Both the position numbers and the translations under genes were made by a program. This document shows positions 36,133 to 47,556 of a DNA stretch of 64,000 nucleotides, in pieces. Location: assembly GCA_903891475.1 (NCBI GenBank), contig CAITEP010000039.1, positions 1-64,000 of the forward strand, given 5' to 3'. The stretch's first letter is position 1. The number at the start of each line of letters is the position of its first letter. This DNA comes from an uncultured Mucilaginibacter sp. GTDB taxonomy: Bacteria; Bacteroidota; Bacteroidia; Sphingobacteriales; Sphingobacteriaceae. The notes beneath the pieces were generated by a model. It was not told the DNA's origin. It saw only the letters and a program-made list of their open reading frames with translations, and searched no databases.

Positions 36133-36900
36133 GTGTCAGCAATCAACCGTTATTTTATCGAAATATCTTTTGTAGGCACCGGCTACCATGGCTGGCAAAT
36201 TCAAAACAACGCTATTAGTGTACAGGAAGTACTTAATAACAAGCTTTCAGTAATTTTCCGACAACCAATTGAAACAACAGGTTGCGGGCGAACGGATGCT
36301 GGTGTGCATGCTAAATCATTTTTTGCGCACTTTGATTTTCAATCTAATAATTCAGATGAATTTAATAGCGAACCTTTACTTAGAAGCATAAACGCGATAC
36401 TACCTAAAGACATTGCTGCTAAAAGAATTTTAAAGGTGGAGGATAATGCCCATGCTCGCTTTGATGCCACCTTACGCACTTACGAATACCATATTCATTT
36501 TAATAAAGAGCCATTTAAAGACGGTTTTAGCTGGGAGCTGCGCGATAAACCAGATCTCGAATTAATGAATGAAGCAGCTGAATTATTGATGACTTATACA
36601 GATTTTAGCTGTTTCAGCAAATCGAACACGCAAGTTAAAACAAACAATTGTAAAATTGCCGCTGCCTACTGGACGGAAAACGCAGACGGAATTATATTCA
36701 GAATTTCGGCCGATAGGTTTCTTCGCAATATGGTGAGAGCCATTGTTGGTACCTTAATTATGGTAGGAAAAAAAGAAATAACACCCGAAATTGTAAAAGA
36801 TATTATTGAAAGTAAAAACAGAAGCAATGCGGGCACCTCAGTACCAGCCTGTGGCCTGTACCTTACCGAAGTAAAATATCCGTATATTGAAAAAGTATAA
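36133..36900 (+). CDS. truA: tRNA pseudouridine(38-40) synthase
   Basis: Isomerises uridines 38-40 of the tRNA anticodon arm. YFIEISFVGTGYHGWQIQ opens the fold. The catalytic Asp is in CGRTDAGVHA (about 54-63). NFLRNMVRAIVG-like RFLRNMVRAIVG and GLYLTEVKYP complete the TruA motifs. The start is GTG 36133; the nearby ATG at 36131 is out of frame. At 255 aa it has normal length. The ABC exporter gene follows 40 nt downstream and is probably co-transcribed. Confidence 0.92.
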   Translation: MSAINRYFIEISFVGTGYHGWQIQNNAISVQEVLNNKLSVIFRQPIETTGCGRTDAGVHAKSFFAHFDFQSNNSDEFNSEPLLRSINAILPKDIAAKRILKVEDNAHARFDATLRTYEYHIHFNKEPFKDGFSWELRDKPDLELMNEAAELLMTYTDFSCFSKSNTQVKTNNCKIAAAYWTENADGIIFRISADRFLRNMVRAIVGTLIMVGKKEITPEIVKDIIESKNRSNAGTSVPACGLYLTEVKYPYIEKV

Positions 36901-36940
36901 TTTTGAAAACAGAACAATAAAAAAATAATTTTGATTTATA

Positions 36941-38791
36941 GTGGGTAAGCAAGAACAAAACAATTCCAATAAAAAACCATCTAAAAATAGTAGTCAGGTT
37001 ACAGGTAAAGCTATTGATTGGCAATTGCTTAAAAGGGTTATGCATTATGTAAAACCTTATAATACCATTTTTATACTTTCCATTTTTTTAACTGTATTTC
37101 TGGCAGCATCGGCACTTATTCAACCAATTTTGATGCAAAAAACGCTGGATGATTATATTTTAAAGGATAATTATCATGGCTTGATTTTTATGGTTGAACT
37201 CATGATTGGGCAGTTAATTATTCAAACCGCGGCTCAATATTTCCAAACTTTTTTTACCAATACACTGGGTCAGTCCGTTATCCGCGATTTAAGAATCGCT
37301 ATTTTTAATCATATTACCAGTTTGCGTTTAAAATACTTCGACCGCACGCCAATTGGCATGCTCATCACCCGTACCGTATCAGACTTGGAGACCATTGCAG
37401 ATATATTTTCGGAAGGGTTGATATCCATTATGGGAGATATGCTGCTACTTATCGCTGTGATAAGTTATATGCTTTTTAGAGACTGGCGATTAACATTAAT
37501 TACCTTAACACCCCTACCTTTCTTATTATTGGCCACCTATATTTTTAAAGAAGCCATAAAGTCTTCCTTTCAAGAAGTACGCACCCAAGTAGCACGATTG
37601 AATACTTTTTTAGCCGAGCATATTTCGGGGATGAGCATTATCCAATACTTTTCGCGCGAGGATCAGGAAATGAGGAAGTTTAAAGAGGTAAATTCAAAAT
37701 ATCGGGACGCGAATATTCGGTCGAATCTTTACTATTCCATATTTTTTCCGGTAGTCGAGATTCTTTTCGCTGTGTGTATGTCATTATTGGTATGGTATGG
37801 ATGTAAACGTATATTAACCGATGAACAGCTTAAAAGCATTACGGCAAATTATCATGAAATAACCCCTGGAGTGATATTGGAATTTATTCTTTGTTTAAAC
37901 TTATTGTTCCGACCTATTAGACAGTTAGCTGATAAGTTTAACACCCTGCAAATGGGAATGGTTGGTGCCGATAGGATATTTAAAGTTTTAGACACCAATG
38001 AGGTTGCCGTAAATTCAGGAATAGTAAAGCCTGCACAATTATCGGGTGTAATTGAATTTAAGGATGTATGGTTTGCCTATAATGATGAAAACTGGGTATT
38101 AAAAAACATCAATTTGGAGGTTGGGGCAGGTAAAACACTCGCCTTGGTTGGGGCAACAGGCGCCGGAAAATCATCAACCATCAATATTTTAAACCGCTTT
38201 TATGAAATCTCCAAAGGTAAAGTCACCATTGATGGCATTGATATTCGGGATTATGATGTGAACTACCTACGCTCGCATATTGCTACGGTTATTCAAGATG
38301 TTTTTTTATTTACTGATACCATTGCCAACAATATCAGCTTAAATAACAAAGAGATCACACGTGAGCAAATTATTAAGGCAGCCAAAGAGGTTGGCGCGCA
38401 TGAATTTATTGAACGCTTACCCGGAGGCTATGATTATAATGTAATGGAGCGTGGAGCTACCTTATCGGCCGGGCAGGCGCAATTAATTTCATTTATTAGG
38501 GCAATGGTTTATAACCCAACCATTTTGGTTCTGGATGAAGCTACCTCCTCCGTTGATACCGAAACCGAAATTTTAATACAAAATGCTATTAATAAATTGA
38601 TGCAAGGACGTACCTCCATTGTAATTGCACACCGCCTCTCCACCATACAAAATGCCGATAAAATTATAGTGCTGGATCATGGTGAAATTATGGAAACCGG
38701 CACCCACCAAGAGCTATTGCGTATTGAAAATGGCTATTACCGAAAACTGTACGATTTGCAATTTAATTCGGCAGGGTTGAGTAAGGCTTGA
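36941..38791 (+). CDS. ABC exporter, fused permease and ATPase (MsbA-like)
   Basis: A 616-aa half-transporter that works as a dimer. Six membrane helices span about 40-330, after a polar Asn/Lys-rich start. The ATPase domain follows, with Walker A GATGAGKS, signature LSAGQ (LSGGQ variant), Walker B LVLDEATSS, and the H-loop (AHRLST). Related proteins flip lipids or drugs. The start is GTG 36941. It is downstream of truA and convergent with the ATP synthase operon. The substrate is unknown. Confidence 0.88.
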   Translation: MGKQEQNNSNKKPSKNSSQVTGKAIDWQLLKRVMHYVKPYNTIFILSIFLTVFLAASALIQPILMQKTLDDYILKDNYHGLIFMVELMIGQLIIQTAAQYFQTFFTNTLGQSVIRDLRIAIFNHITSLRLKYFDRTPIGMLITRTVSDLETIADIFSEGLISIMGDMLLLIAVISYMLFRDWRLTLITLTPLPFLLLATYIFKEAIKSSFQEVRTQVARLNTFLAEHISGMSIIQYFSREDQEMRKFKEVNSKYRDANIRSNLYYSIFFPVVEILFAVCMSLLVWYGCKRILTDEQLKSITANYHEITPGVILEFILCLNLLFRPIRQLADKFNTLQMGMVGADRIFKVLDTNEVAVNSGIVKPAQLSGVIEFKDVWFAYNDENWVLKNINLEVGAGKTLALVGATGAGKSSTINILNRFYEISKGKVTIDGIDIRDYDVNYLRSHIATVIQDVFLFTDTIANNISLNNKEITREQIIKAAKEVGAHEFIERLPGGYDYNVMERGATLSAGQAQLISFIRAMVYNPTILVLDEATSSVDTETEILIQNAINKLMQGRTSIVIAHRLSTIQNADKIIVLDHGEIMETGTHQELLRIENGYYRKLYDLQFNSAGLSKA

Positions 38792-38804
38792 TTTTGCCAT
38801 AAAT

Positions 38805-38840
38805 AAAAAGGTGGAATCCAATCAATGAATTCCACCTAAT
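38805..38840. terminator. Bidirectional terminator between ABC exporter and atpG
   Basis: AGGTGGAAT (38809-38817) pairs perfectly with ATTCCACCT (38829-38837). A-runs lie on the left side, giving U-runs for the atp operon read leftwards. Confidence 0.75.
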
Positions 38841-38860
38841 ATTATTGAAAATAATATTTT

Positions 38861-39745
38861 CTAATTTCCAGCCAAAGCTGCCGCACCACTCACAATTTCT
38901 GTAAGCTCTGTAGTAATGGCAGCCTGACGGGCTTGGTTGTAAGAGAGCTTTAATGATTTCAACAACTCACCGGCATTTTCAGTAGCCTTATCCATGGCGG
39001 TCATCCTGGCACCATGTTCAGATGCATTTGAATCCAAAACAGCTTTATATAGTTGAATTTTAATGTTTTTTGGTATCAGTTGTTCAACTATTTCCTCTTG
39101 CGATGGTTCTAAAATATAATCAATTTGCGATGCCTTGCTTTCTTTTTGAGGAGCTGATTTTGGTACTGGTATTAATTGCTCGGAAACCAAAATTTGCATA
39201 GCCGCGTTTTTAAATTGGTTGTATACCAATTCAACACGATCATACTCACCTTTTAAAAAGCCATCCATTATGCTTTCGGTAATTTTGGAGGTATTGGTAA
39301 AGTTTAAATCAAGATAAAGGTCATTATTATTGCCAATTACCTTGTATTTGCGCCTTTCGTAAAACTCCTGACTTTTTTTACCAATTGCTATAATTGATAC
39401 ATTACCAGCATTAAACTGATTGCTATATTTTGAAGAAATAAGGTTATTAGCTGTTTTTATCACATTCGAATTAAACGCGCCAGCTAAACCACGATTTGAT
39501 GATACTACAATAATCAAAACTTTATTAGGCTCCCTATCCACCAAAAATGGTGAGGAGTTATCTTCTAAACTTGCAGAAAGGTTTGCCAACAAATCTTTCA
39601 ATTTATTAGCATATGGCCTTAATTGCACTATGGCATTGGTTGCTCTTTTCAGCTTGGCGGCCGAAACCATTTTCATGGCTTTGGTTATTTGCTGGGTTGA
39701 GCTAACCGATTTAATCCTATTTCTTACTTCTTTTAAATTAGCCAT
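38861..39745 (-). CDS. atpG: ATP synthase F1 subunit gamma
   Basis: Central rotor stalk of F1. The N-terminal helix ANLKEVRNRIKSVSSTQQITKAMKMVSAAKLKRA and the C-terminal ARMTAMDKATENAGELLKSL...YNQARQAAITTELTEIVSGAAAL are diagnostic. A long low-similarity insert near 185-215 is common in Bacteroidota. It is the last gene of the operon and is followed by a terminator; atpD and atpC (beta, epsilon) are not here. Confidence 0.95.
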   Translation of the reverse strand: MANLKEVRNRIKSVSSTQQITKAMKMVSAAKLKRATNAIVQLRPYANKLKDLLANLSASLEDNSSPFLVDREPNKVLIIVVSSNRGLAGAFNSNVIKTANNLISSKYSNQFNAGNVSIIAIGKKSQEFYERRKYKVIGNNNDLYLDLNFTNTSKITESIMDGFLKGEYDRVELVYNQFKNAAMQILVSEQLIPVPKSAPQKESKASQIDYILEPSQEEIVEQLIPKNIKIQLYKAVLDSNASEHGARMTAMDKATENAGELLKSLKLSYNQARQAAITTELTEIVSGAAALAGN

Positions 39746-39862
39746 CTTATTATTATGGTGTAATTAAAGTCGAAATTTTTAACATCTCGACTATTTTTTA
39801 CCGCATTTATATGTTTTAATTAAGGTTGTTAAACCTCTATCAAACATAAAATGCAAGCGTTT

Positions 39863-41437
39863 TTAATACTTCGCGCTTAATTCTTTAGCAACAGTTTCAA
39901 GCACACCAGTTATTTGGTCGTCAAGTTTACCGGCTTTTAATGCCGCTAAAACTTCAGGATGACGAGCCTCTAATTGGCTGGTGTATTCTGTTTCAAACTC
40001 TCTAACCTTATTTACCGGTACGTTACGTAATAAGTTTTTAGTACCTAGATAAATAATTGCTACTTGTTTTTCAACAGTTACCGGGGCATATTGACCCTGC
40101 TTTAATATTTCAACGTTGCGAGCACCTTTATCAATCACATTTTTGGTTGACGCATCCAAATCTGAACCGAATTTTGAGAAAGCCTCTAGTTCGCGATATT
40201 GAGCCTGATCCAGTTTAAGCGTGCCAGCCACCTTTTTCATTGATTTAATTTGCGCGTTACCACCTACCCTTGATACAGAGATACCAACGTTAATAGCCGG
40301 ACGGACACCCGCGTTAAATAAGTTTGATTCCAAGAATATCTGACCATCTGTAATAGAGATTACGTTGGTAGGGATATATGCCGAAACGTCGCCAGCTTGG
40401 GTCTCGATAATAGGCAATGCGGTTAATGAACCACCTCCTTTTACAATACCTCTGATAGATTCAGGCAAATCGTTCATAGCTTGCGCTATCGAATCGTTCC
40501 GGTTGATTTTAGCGGCACGTTCAAGCAAACGACTGTGTAGATAGAATACGTCGCCAGGATAAGCCTCACGACCCGGTGGACGACGCAACAATAATGAAAC
40601 CTCACGGTAAGCAACCGCTTGTTTTGAAAGATCATCATAAATAATCAATGCCGGGCGACCAGTATCTCTAAAGTACTCGCCAATAGCGGCACCCGCAAAT
40701 GGGGCAAAAAACTGCATGGTAGCGGAATCCGCGGCGCTTGCCGCAACAATGATAGAATAAGGCATGGCACCTTTTTCTTCTAATGTGCGCACAATGTTCG
40801 CTACTGTAGAAGCCTTTTGACCACAAGCAACATATATACAGATAACAGGCTCACCTGCATCATAAAATTCTTTTTGGTTGATGATGGTATCAATACAAAC
40901 GGCGGTTTTACCAGTCTGACGGTCGCCAATAACCAATTCACGCTGACCACGACCGATTGGAATCATGGCGTCAATCGCTTTGATACCAGTTTGAAGAGGC
41001 TCGGTGACAGGTTGACGATAGATTACACCTGGTGCTTTACGCTCCAAAGGCATTTCGTAGGTAGTACCTAAAATTGGGCCTTTACCATCAATTGGTGTAC
41101 CTAGGGTATCAACCACACGACCAAGCATGCCTTCACCAACGTTAATGGAAGCAATCCTGTTGGTACGTTTAACAATATCACCTTCTTTAATATCATCCGA
41201 CTTTCCTAACAAAACCACACCTACATTGTCTTCTTCAAGGTTAAGTACAATGCCTTGTAAACCGGTGCCAAATTCAACCAACTCACCTGATTGTACTTTG
41301 GTTAAACCATAAACACGGGCAATACCATCACCTACTTGAAGTACGGTGCCTACTTCTTCTAATTCAGATTCTGACTTGAAGCCGGCTAATTGCTGACGCA
41401 AAATGGCTGAAACTTCATCTGGCCTTACATCTATCAT
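39863..41437 (-). CDS. atpA: ATP synthase F1 subunit alpha
   Basis: Non-catalytic nucleotide-binding subunit of F1. Walker [27 protein letters not shown] and the C-terminal helical bundle are standard. At 524 aa it has normal length. It follows atpH by 19 nt and precedes atpG by 117 nt. Confidence 0.97.
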   Translation of the reverse strand: MIDVRPDEVSAILRQQLAGFKSESELEEVGTVLQVGDGIARVYGLTKVQSGELVEFGTGLQGIVLNLEEDNVGVVLLGKSDDIKEGDIVKRTNRIASINVGEGMLGRVVDTLGTPIDGKGPILGTTYEMPLERKAPGVIYRQPVTEPLQTGIKAIDAMIPIGRGQRELVIGDRQTGKTAVCIDTIINQKEFYDAGEPVICIYVACGQKASTVANIVRTLEEKGAMPYSIIVAASAADSATMQFFAPFAGAAIGEYFRDTGRPALIIYDDLSKQAVAYREVSLLLRRPPGREAYPGDVFYLHSRLLERAAKINRNDSIAQAMNDLPESIRGIVKGGGSLTALPIIETQAGDVSAYIPTNVISITDGQIFLESNLFNAGVRPAINVGISVSRVGGNAQIKSMKKVAGTLKLDQAQYRELEAFSKFGSDLDASTKNVIDKGARNVEILKQGQYAPVTVEKQVAIIYLGTKNLLRNVPVNKVREFETEYTSQLEARHPEVLAALKAGKLDDQITGVLETVAKELSAKY

Positions 41438-41456
41438 TTTTTAATTTATTTAGCGT

Positions 41457-42008
41457 TTAATTACTTATGGCCTTTTGGGCAAATTCTTTTCTTAATTTCT
41501 TTAAATCACTGGCTATGCTGGTATCAATTTGCCTATCACCAACAGTTAAAACAAATCCACCAATTAACGAAGGATTTACTTTTTCCTCTAGCTTGATGGT
41601 ACATCCTGTGGCCTTTTTTAAATCGGCAATTAATGCATCCTTGTTAGCTTTTGAAAGTGGAGAAGCTGAAACAACTGATGCCTTGATAATTTGATTCATT
41701 TCGTCGTACAGGTTTACATATTCCTGCGAGGTTGCATATAAAACCTCACCGCGGCTTTTATTAATCATCAAATTAAAAAAGGTAATACTTGTTTTGCTCA
41801 CCTTACCTGCAAAAATCTCATCTAATATCTTAACCTTTTTTGTATGAGAAACTATTGGATTAGCCAATACCGCTTTTAATTCGGGGTTAGCACGCAATGT
41901 TCTGTAAAAAAGATCCATATCGGTATTGATGGCCTCAACTGAATTTTGCTCTTTAGCAAGATCAATTAATGACTTAGCATATCTGGCCGCTACTGTTAAT
42001 TCTGACAT
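41457..42008 (-). CDS. atpH: ATP synthase F1 subunit delta
   Basis: Peripheral-stalk protein binding the top of F1 alpha subunits. AARYAKSLIDLAKEQNSVEAI begins the N-terminal six-helix domain, and the C-terminal part (VNPSLIGGFVLTVGDRQIDTSIASDLKKLRKEF) is the family signature. Length of 183 aa is usual. It is between atpF and atpA in the operon. Confidence 0.94.
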   Translation of the reverse strand: MSELTVAARYAKSLIDLAKEQNSVEAINTDMDLFYRTLRANPELKAVLANPIVSHTKKVKILDEIFAGKVSKTSITFFNLMINKSRGEVLYATSQEYVNLYDEMNQIIKASVVSASPLSKANKDALIADLKKATGCTIKLEEKVNPSLIGGFVLTVGDRQIDTSIASDLKKLRKEFAQKAISN

Positions 42009-42064
42009 GTTTTTATTTAGATTACTGAGTTTTAATCCTAAAAAATTAAAACCTACATAAAATA

Positions 42065-42580
42065 TTAATTAAGGGTAACCTCTTTCAACAATTCGCCTAC
42101 CAATTCTTCTTGCTTTTTGTGGTCTTCAAACTGTTTGCGTAAAACCTTTTCTGCAATATCTAATGATAGTGTTGAAACTTGGTTTTTTATATCGGCCATA
42201 GCAATGGCTTTTTGGTTGTTAATCTCAAGTTTAGCCTGCTCAATCATCCTTGCGCCTTCTTTGGCCGCAGTTGATTTTGCATCCGCAATCATTTGATCCT
42301 TAATTTTCTTAGCTTCTTGCAATATTAAATCACGCTCGGCACGGGCTTGTTTTAATAAATCATCATTCTTTTTTACAAGCAATGCCATTTCTTCTTTGGC
42401 AGCTTCGGCTTTATTAAGGGAATCTTCAATAAAATTTTCACGTTCTGTTAAAGCCTCAGTAATGGGCTTCCAAGCCATTTTACGCAAAACAAACAGTAAA
42501 ATTAAAAAAGCAACGGCCGACCAAATAAAAAGTCCAGGATCCGGGCTAACTAAAGGATTTATTGATAATATTATTAACAT
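42065..42580 (-). CDS. atpF: ATP synthase Fo subunit b
   Basis: Peripheral stalk. One N-terminal membrane helix (about 15-35, PGLFIWSAVAFLILLFVL) precedes a long charged coiled coil (about 40-165) that ends in KQEELVGELLKEV. At 171 aa it is of normal length. It is in the usual place between c and delta. Confidence 0.94.
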   Translation of the reverse strand: MLIILSINPLVSPDPGLFIWSAVAFLILLFVLRKMAWKPITEALTERENFIEDSLNKAEAAKEEMALLVKKNDDLLKQARAERDLILQEAKKIKDQMIADAKSTAAKEGARMIEQAKLEINNQKAIAMADIKNQVSTLSLDIAEKVLRKQFEDHKKQEELVGELLKEVTLN

Positions 42581-42645
42581 CGTAATTCTTTTTCAAAATA
42601 AAAAATATAAGACTGTAGCCAATCGCTACAGCCTTATAAATGCAT

Positions 42646-44045
<1,400 letters not shown>

Positions 44046-44061
44046 TATTTCAATAAAACCA

Positions 44062-44430
44062 CTATTTATTTTGGTTGCGCAAGGTACACAACAAACAATA
44101 AATTTCAAATGATGAATTTAATAAATATAGATAAAAAAATTCAAGGAGAAATTTGACCTGATTTACCTCATATTTCCTAAGATAAAAGAAGATAAAAACC
44201 ATCCAAATTAGAAATTTTAAACCAGTACCACCCAAGAAAAATCGAACCGAGGCCTTATTGCCAATAAGAATTCCCCAAAAGGAAAGAAGATGTATGGATA
44301 TTGTCAGAAAAGCAAAGAGTAAAAATATGATCCAAAAGCTAGGAATCAACTCGTTTTGAAATAAGTAGGGCGGGGTAGCAATTAACAAAAAGAATAAAAT
44401 AGAATTTCTAAGGTAAATTTTAAGCGTCAT
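44062..44430 (-). CDS. Four-helix membrane protein in the atp operon
   Basis: A 122-aa protein with four hydrophobic segments (about 8-24, 30-52, 63-82, 90-112). There is no catalytic motif. It lies between the AtpZ-like gene, with a four-base overlap, and atpB, 16 nt apart. Its position is that of AtpI/AtpR-type assembly proteins, to which it may be a distant relative; I do not recognise the family. Confidence 0.65.
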   Translation of the reverse strand: MTLKIYLRNSILFFLLIATPPYLFQNELIPSFWIIFLLFAFLTISIHLLSFWGILIGNKASVRFFLGGTGLKFLIWMVFIFFYLRKYEVNQVKFLLEFFYLYLLNSSFEIYCLLCTLRNQNK

Positions 44431-44654
44431 TTACTTATTTGTTTTATTGTTAAGTATAATGCTATAATCACACCCAAAACTCCGAAAAGAGCAGTAACCC
44501 ATTGTGTTTGGTTTATAAGGTATTCATCAATTTTATAACCAATAAAAGTAAAAACACCTATTATTGCAATCATTTGAAAACCAAGGCCAGTAAATTTCAA
44601 ATAGTTATTACCAGGTTTATCCTCGTTATTATTTTTTTGATCATCATTGGTCAT
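44427..44654 (-). CDS. AtpZ/AtpI-family ATP synthase assembly protein
   Basis: A 75-aa protein with two membrane helices. After a polar Asn/Asp-rich head comes GLGFQMIAIIGVFTFIGYKIDEYL...TALFGVLGVIIALYLTIKQI, the pattern of the AtpZ/AtpI family (two-helix Fo assembly or Mg2+-related factors). I chose ATG 44654 over TTG 44660. It is first in the operon; a TAAATTTG at 44658-44665 (minus) abuts the start. Confidence 0.8.
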   Translation of the reverse strand: MTNDDQKNNNEDKPGNNYLKFTGLGFQMIAIIGVFTFIGYKIDEYLINQTQWVTALFGVLGVIIALYLTIKQISK

Positions 44655-44721
44655 CTGCAAATTTATTAATCCTATTGAATATTTGTTAGTAAATTAGCCC
44701 TAATTTAAAATACATATAAAC

Positions 44722-47556
44722 TTGATTAAGGCGCCTAAATTTCAGTTACTATTAAATATTAAATTCTTATTACTGTTTGTAATAGTATTTTTTGCAGGTT
44801 GTACCTTTGAGAAAAAAAATTGGGTAAACAGACGATTTCAAAACCTTACTGCCCATTACAATGTACTCTTTAATGCTAATGAACTTATAAGGCTTAAAGA
44901 AGTTAGTTACGCTACCACATTTAAGGACAATTACAACGAAATTTTAAATGTTTATCCTGATACTATTAAACAAAATGGCATCCCTGATAAAGATTTGGAA
45001 ACTGCCATTGCCAAAGCTAATAAGATAATTTATTTAAAAAGTCAAAGTAACTATATAGGCGATGCTTATATGATTATAGGCAAAGCCTACTTTTTAGAGG
45101 GAAATTATTTTAATGCTGATGAATACTTTAGTTATGTTATTAGAACTTATCCAAAGCAAAATATGCTTTGTCAGGAGGCCTTGACATGGAAAGCGCGCGC
45201 GTTGATGTATTTAAACAGTATGGCAAAAGCAAAACTTGCCATTGATTCGGCCATCAACCTTGTTAATTATAAAAAAAGGGTAAATGCAAATGTTTTTGAA
45301 ACGAAATTACAATATGATATCAATATTCAGGACTATGAAGATGCCGAACAAATGGCCATATCATCCATAAAATACAACCATGATATTGCACAAAAACTAA
45401 GACTTAATTTTATTTTAGGTCAAATTCTTGAAATTAACCAAAAACCTGATTTGGCGTTCGAAAAGTACAAGTATATTGCCAGAAGCAATGCTCCATTTGA
45501 AATGGCGTTTAACGCAAGTTTAAATAGTTTAAGGACTGATGTATCCGAAAAAAGCAATATAAAATCTCGTACAGAAAAACTGCTGTCGCTACTTAAAAAC
45601 CCGAATAATAAAGAATTTAAAGATCAGATTTATTTTCAGGTTGCCGAACTTAAATACACCACAAAACAAATTGATACCGCTATAAAATATTATGGATTAT
45701 CAGCTCATAATAGTTTTAAAAATCAAAGCCAAAAAGGACTTTCTTATTTAAAAATAGCTGAAATTTATTTTAAAAACAAAGCAGATTATTTAAAAGCGAA
45801 GGCATATTATGATAGTACCTTAACTACACTACCTTCAAATTATCCAAATTACAATGCCATCCAAAAAATGGGTAAAAACCTGCAGTTACTTGGTAGTAAA
45901 TTGCAAATTATTACCAGAGAAGATACCTTGCAGGCATTGGCCAAAATGGAGGAAAAACCCAGACATGATTTAATTGAGAAAATTGTTAAAGATAAAGCCA
46001 AAGAATTGGAAGCAGCCGCAAACGCTGAAGCTGCAAATAAGTTAAACGACCCTACCGACGATGATAATAGTTCAGCCAATTCGGCTATTGGTGGTACCAG
46101 TACCTTTTATTTCTATAATACCAACGCAGTGAGCCAGGGATATATTGACTTTAAACAAAAATGGGGAAATATTAAATTGGATGATAATTGGAGAAGAAGT
46201 AGTCGCACAATCACTGATATTTCAGAAACGTCATCTCCTACTAGTTTAAATAACAAATCCTCCAATAAAACGGTAGCTACAAAAAAGGAAAACGATAAAA
46301 GTTCAAAATATGAATTGTTGGCCGAAAGTTATGGTAAAGAATTAGAAAATAACCTACCATTAAATGCTGAAATGATTGCTAAATCAAACGAGTTAATTTA
46401 TAATACCTATCTTGATTTGGGCAATATTTATCGGGATGTTATGAATAATCCTATTGACGCGATAGTAATGTTTAAGCGTGCACTGACCCGATTTCCTGAA
46501 TTTTCAAGTAAGCCGCTAATTTATTATAGCCTATACCGCCTATTATATGATTCAAAAAATCCGGAGGCTGATGATTTTAAAAAAAGGTTGCTTAAAGAAT
46601 TCCCAAATTCAGTTTATGCCGGTGTTTTGCTTGATCCTGATTATTTTAAAAAGTTAAACGATAAAGATCAAGCCGTAACAAACGAGTACGATGCTGTTTT
46701 TGATTTATACTCAAACAAACAATATAGCGATGTATTGGTATGTGTTCCTGAAATTTTAAAACAATATCCCTCAAATAAATACGCTGCGCAACTATCCTAT
46801 TTGAATGTACTGGCCCTGGGTCATATGAAAAAAATTGGAGTTTTTACCGATAGTTTGAGGAGTGTTTTGAAAAAATACCCGAATGATAATTTAATAGCAC
46901 CTATTATTAGTCAGCACCTTAAATTTATTGAGGCAAATCAAAAATTAGTTTCAAAAAGAGATACCGCGTTAGTTGGTGATGACCCAAGCATTGTTCCTTT
47001 TTCATTAATTCCTGAATATACCAAAGAAGCAAGTCTCCGTACCAATAAAAGATCGATTGAATTATACATGCAATCATTGGCCAAATTACAAGCCCGACAG
47101 CAAAGATTGGCGCTTGCGGCAAAAGAGAAAAAGAAACCAATAAAAAAAATAAAGCGAGATCCAAACACACCTATTCCACTTTATTCAATGCCTGACGATA
47201 GTATTGATTATGTTTACGTAATAAATGTACATAGCGGCAACACTAATTTGGCTTCTTCACGCTTTGGTATAGGTTTGTTTAATCGTACCAACTTTGACAG
47301 TACAGGAGTAAAGCATCAATTAATGGATGTAGGTAATGATAATCAATTAATATATGTTGGTACATTTCCTTCATTGGGAGTTGCAAAAATGTATTCGGAA
47401 GTGATTAACCCGTTACTACCGCAAATTATGAAAATGCCGAAAGACAAGTACAATTACTTCATTATTACGAAGGAAAACTTAAAAAAACTAATCGACAAAA
47501 AAACACTCGACAGTTATATTGAATTTTATAATAAAAAATTAGAAGATGATAATTAA
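44722..47556 (+). CDS. sprE: SprE/PorW-like TPR lipoprotein (type IX secretion)
   Basis: A 944-aa lipoprotein with lipobox FFAGC (Cys27) and many TPR-like helix pairs. WVNRRFQNLTAHYNVLFNANELI near 31-53 is the hallmark start of SprE/PorW, an outer-membrane-associated periplasmic protein needed for T9SS function and gliding in Flavobacterium and Porphyromonas. A Thr/Ser/Asn-rich low-complexity stretch lies near 435-530, and the C-terminal 150 residues form a separate domain. The start is TTG 44722; no nearby ATG fits the signal peptide. It overlaps the PBP1A gene by 11 nt, and the gldKLMN operon is 5 kb downstream. Confidence 0.85.
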   Translation: MIKAPKFQLLLNIKFLLLFVIVFFAGCTFEKKNWVNRRFQNLTAHYNVLFNANELIRLKEVSYATTFKDNYNEILNVYPDTIKQNGIPDKDLETAIAKANKIIYLKSQSNYIGDAYMIIGKAYFLEGNYFNADEYFSYVIRTYPKQNMLCQEALTWKARALMYLNSMAKAKLAIDSAINLVNYKKRVNANVFETKLQYDINIQDYEDAEQMAISSIKYNHDIAQKLRLNFILGQILEINQKPDLAFEKYKYIARSNAPFEMAFNASLNSLRTDVSEKSNIKSRTEKLLSLLKNPNNKEFKDQIYFQVAELKYTTKQIDTAIKYYGLSAHNSFKNQSQKGLSYLKIAEIYFKNKADYLKAKAYYDSTLTTLPSNYPNYNAIQKMGKNLQLLGSKLQIITREDTLQALAKMEEKPRHDLIEKIVKDKAKELEAAANAEAANKLNDPTDDDNSSANSAIGGTSTFYFYNTNAVSQGYIDFKQKWGNIKLDDNWRRSSRTITDISETSSPTSLNNKSSNKTVATKKENDKSSKYELLAESYGKELENNLPLNAEMIAKSNELIYNTYLDLGNIYRDVMNNPIDAIVMFKRALTRFPEFSSKPLIYYSLYRLLYDSKNPEADDFKKRLLKEFPNSVYAGVLLDPDYFKKLNDKDQAVTNEYDAVFDLYSNKQYSDVLVCVPEILKQYPSNKYAAQLSYLNVLALGHMKKIGVFTDSLRSVLKKYPNDNLIAPIISQHLKFIEANQKLVSKRDTALVGDDPSIVPFSLIPEYTKEASLRTNKRSIELYMQSLAKLQARQQRLALAAKEKKKPIKKIKRDPNTPIPLYSMPDDSIDYVYVINVHSGNTNLASSRFGIGLFNRTNFDSTGVKHQLMDVGNDNQLIYVGTFPSLGVAKMYSEVINPLLPQIMKMPKDKYNYFIITKENLKKLIDKKTLDSYIEFYNKKLEDDN

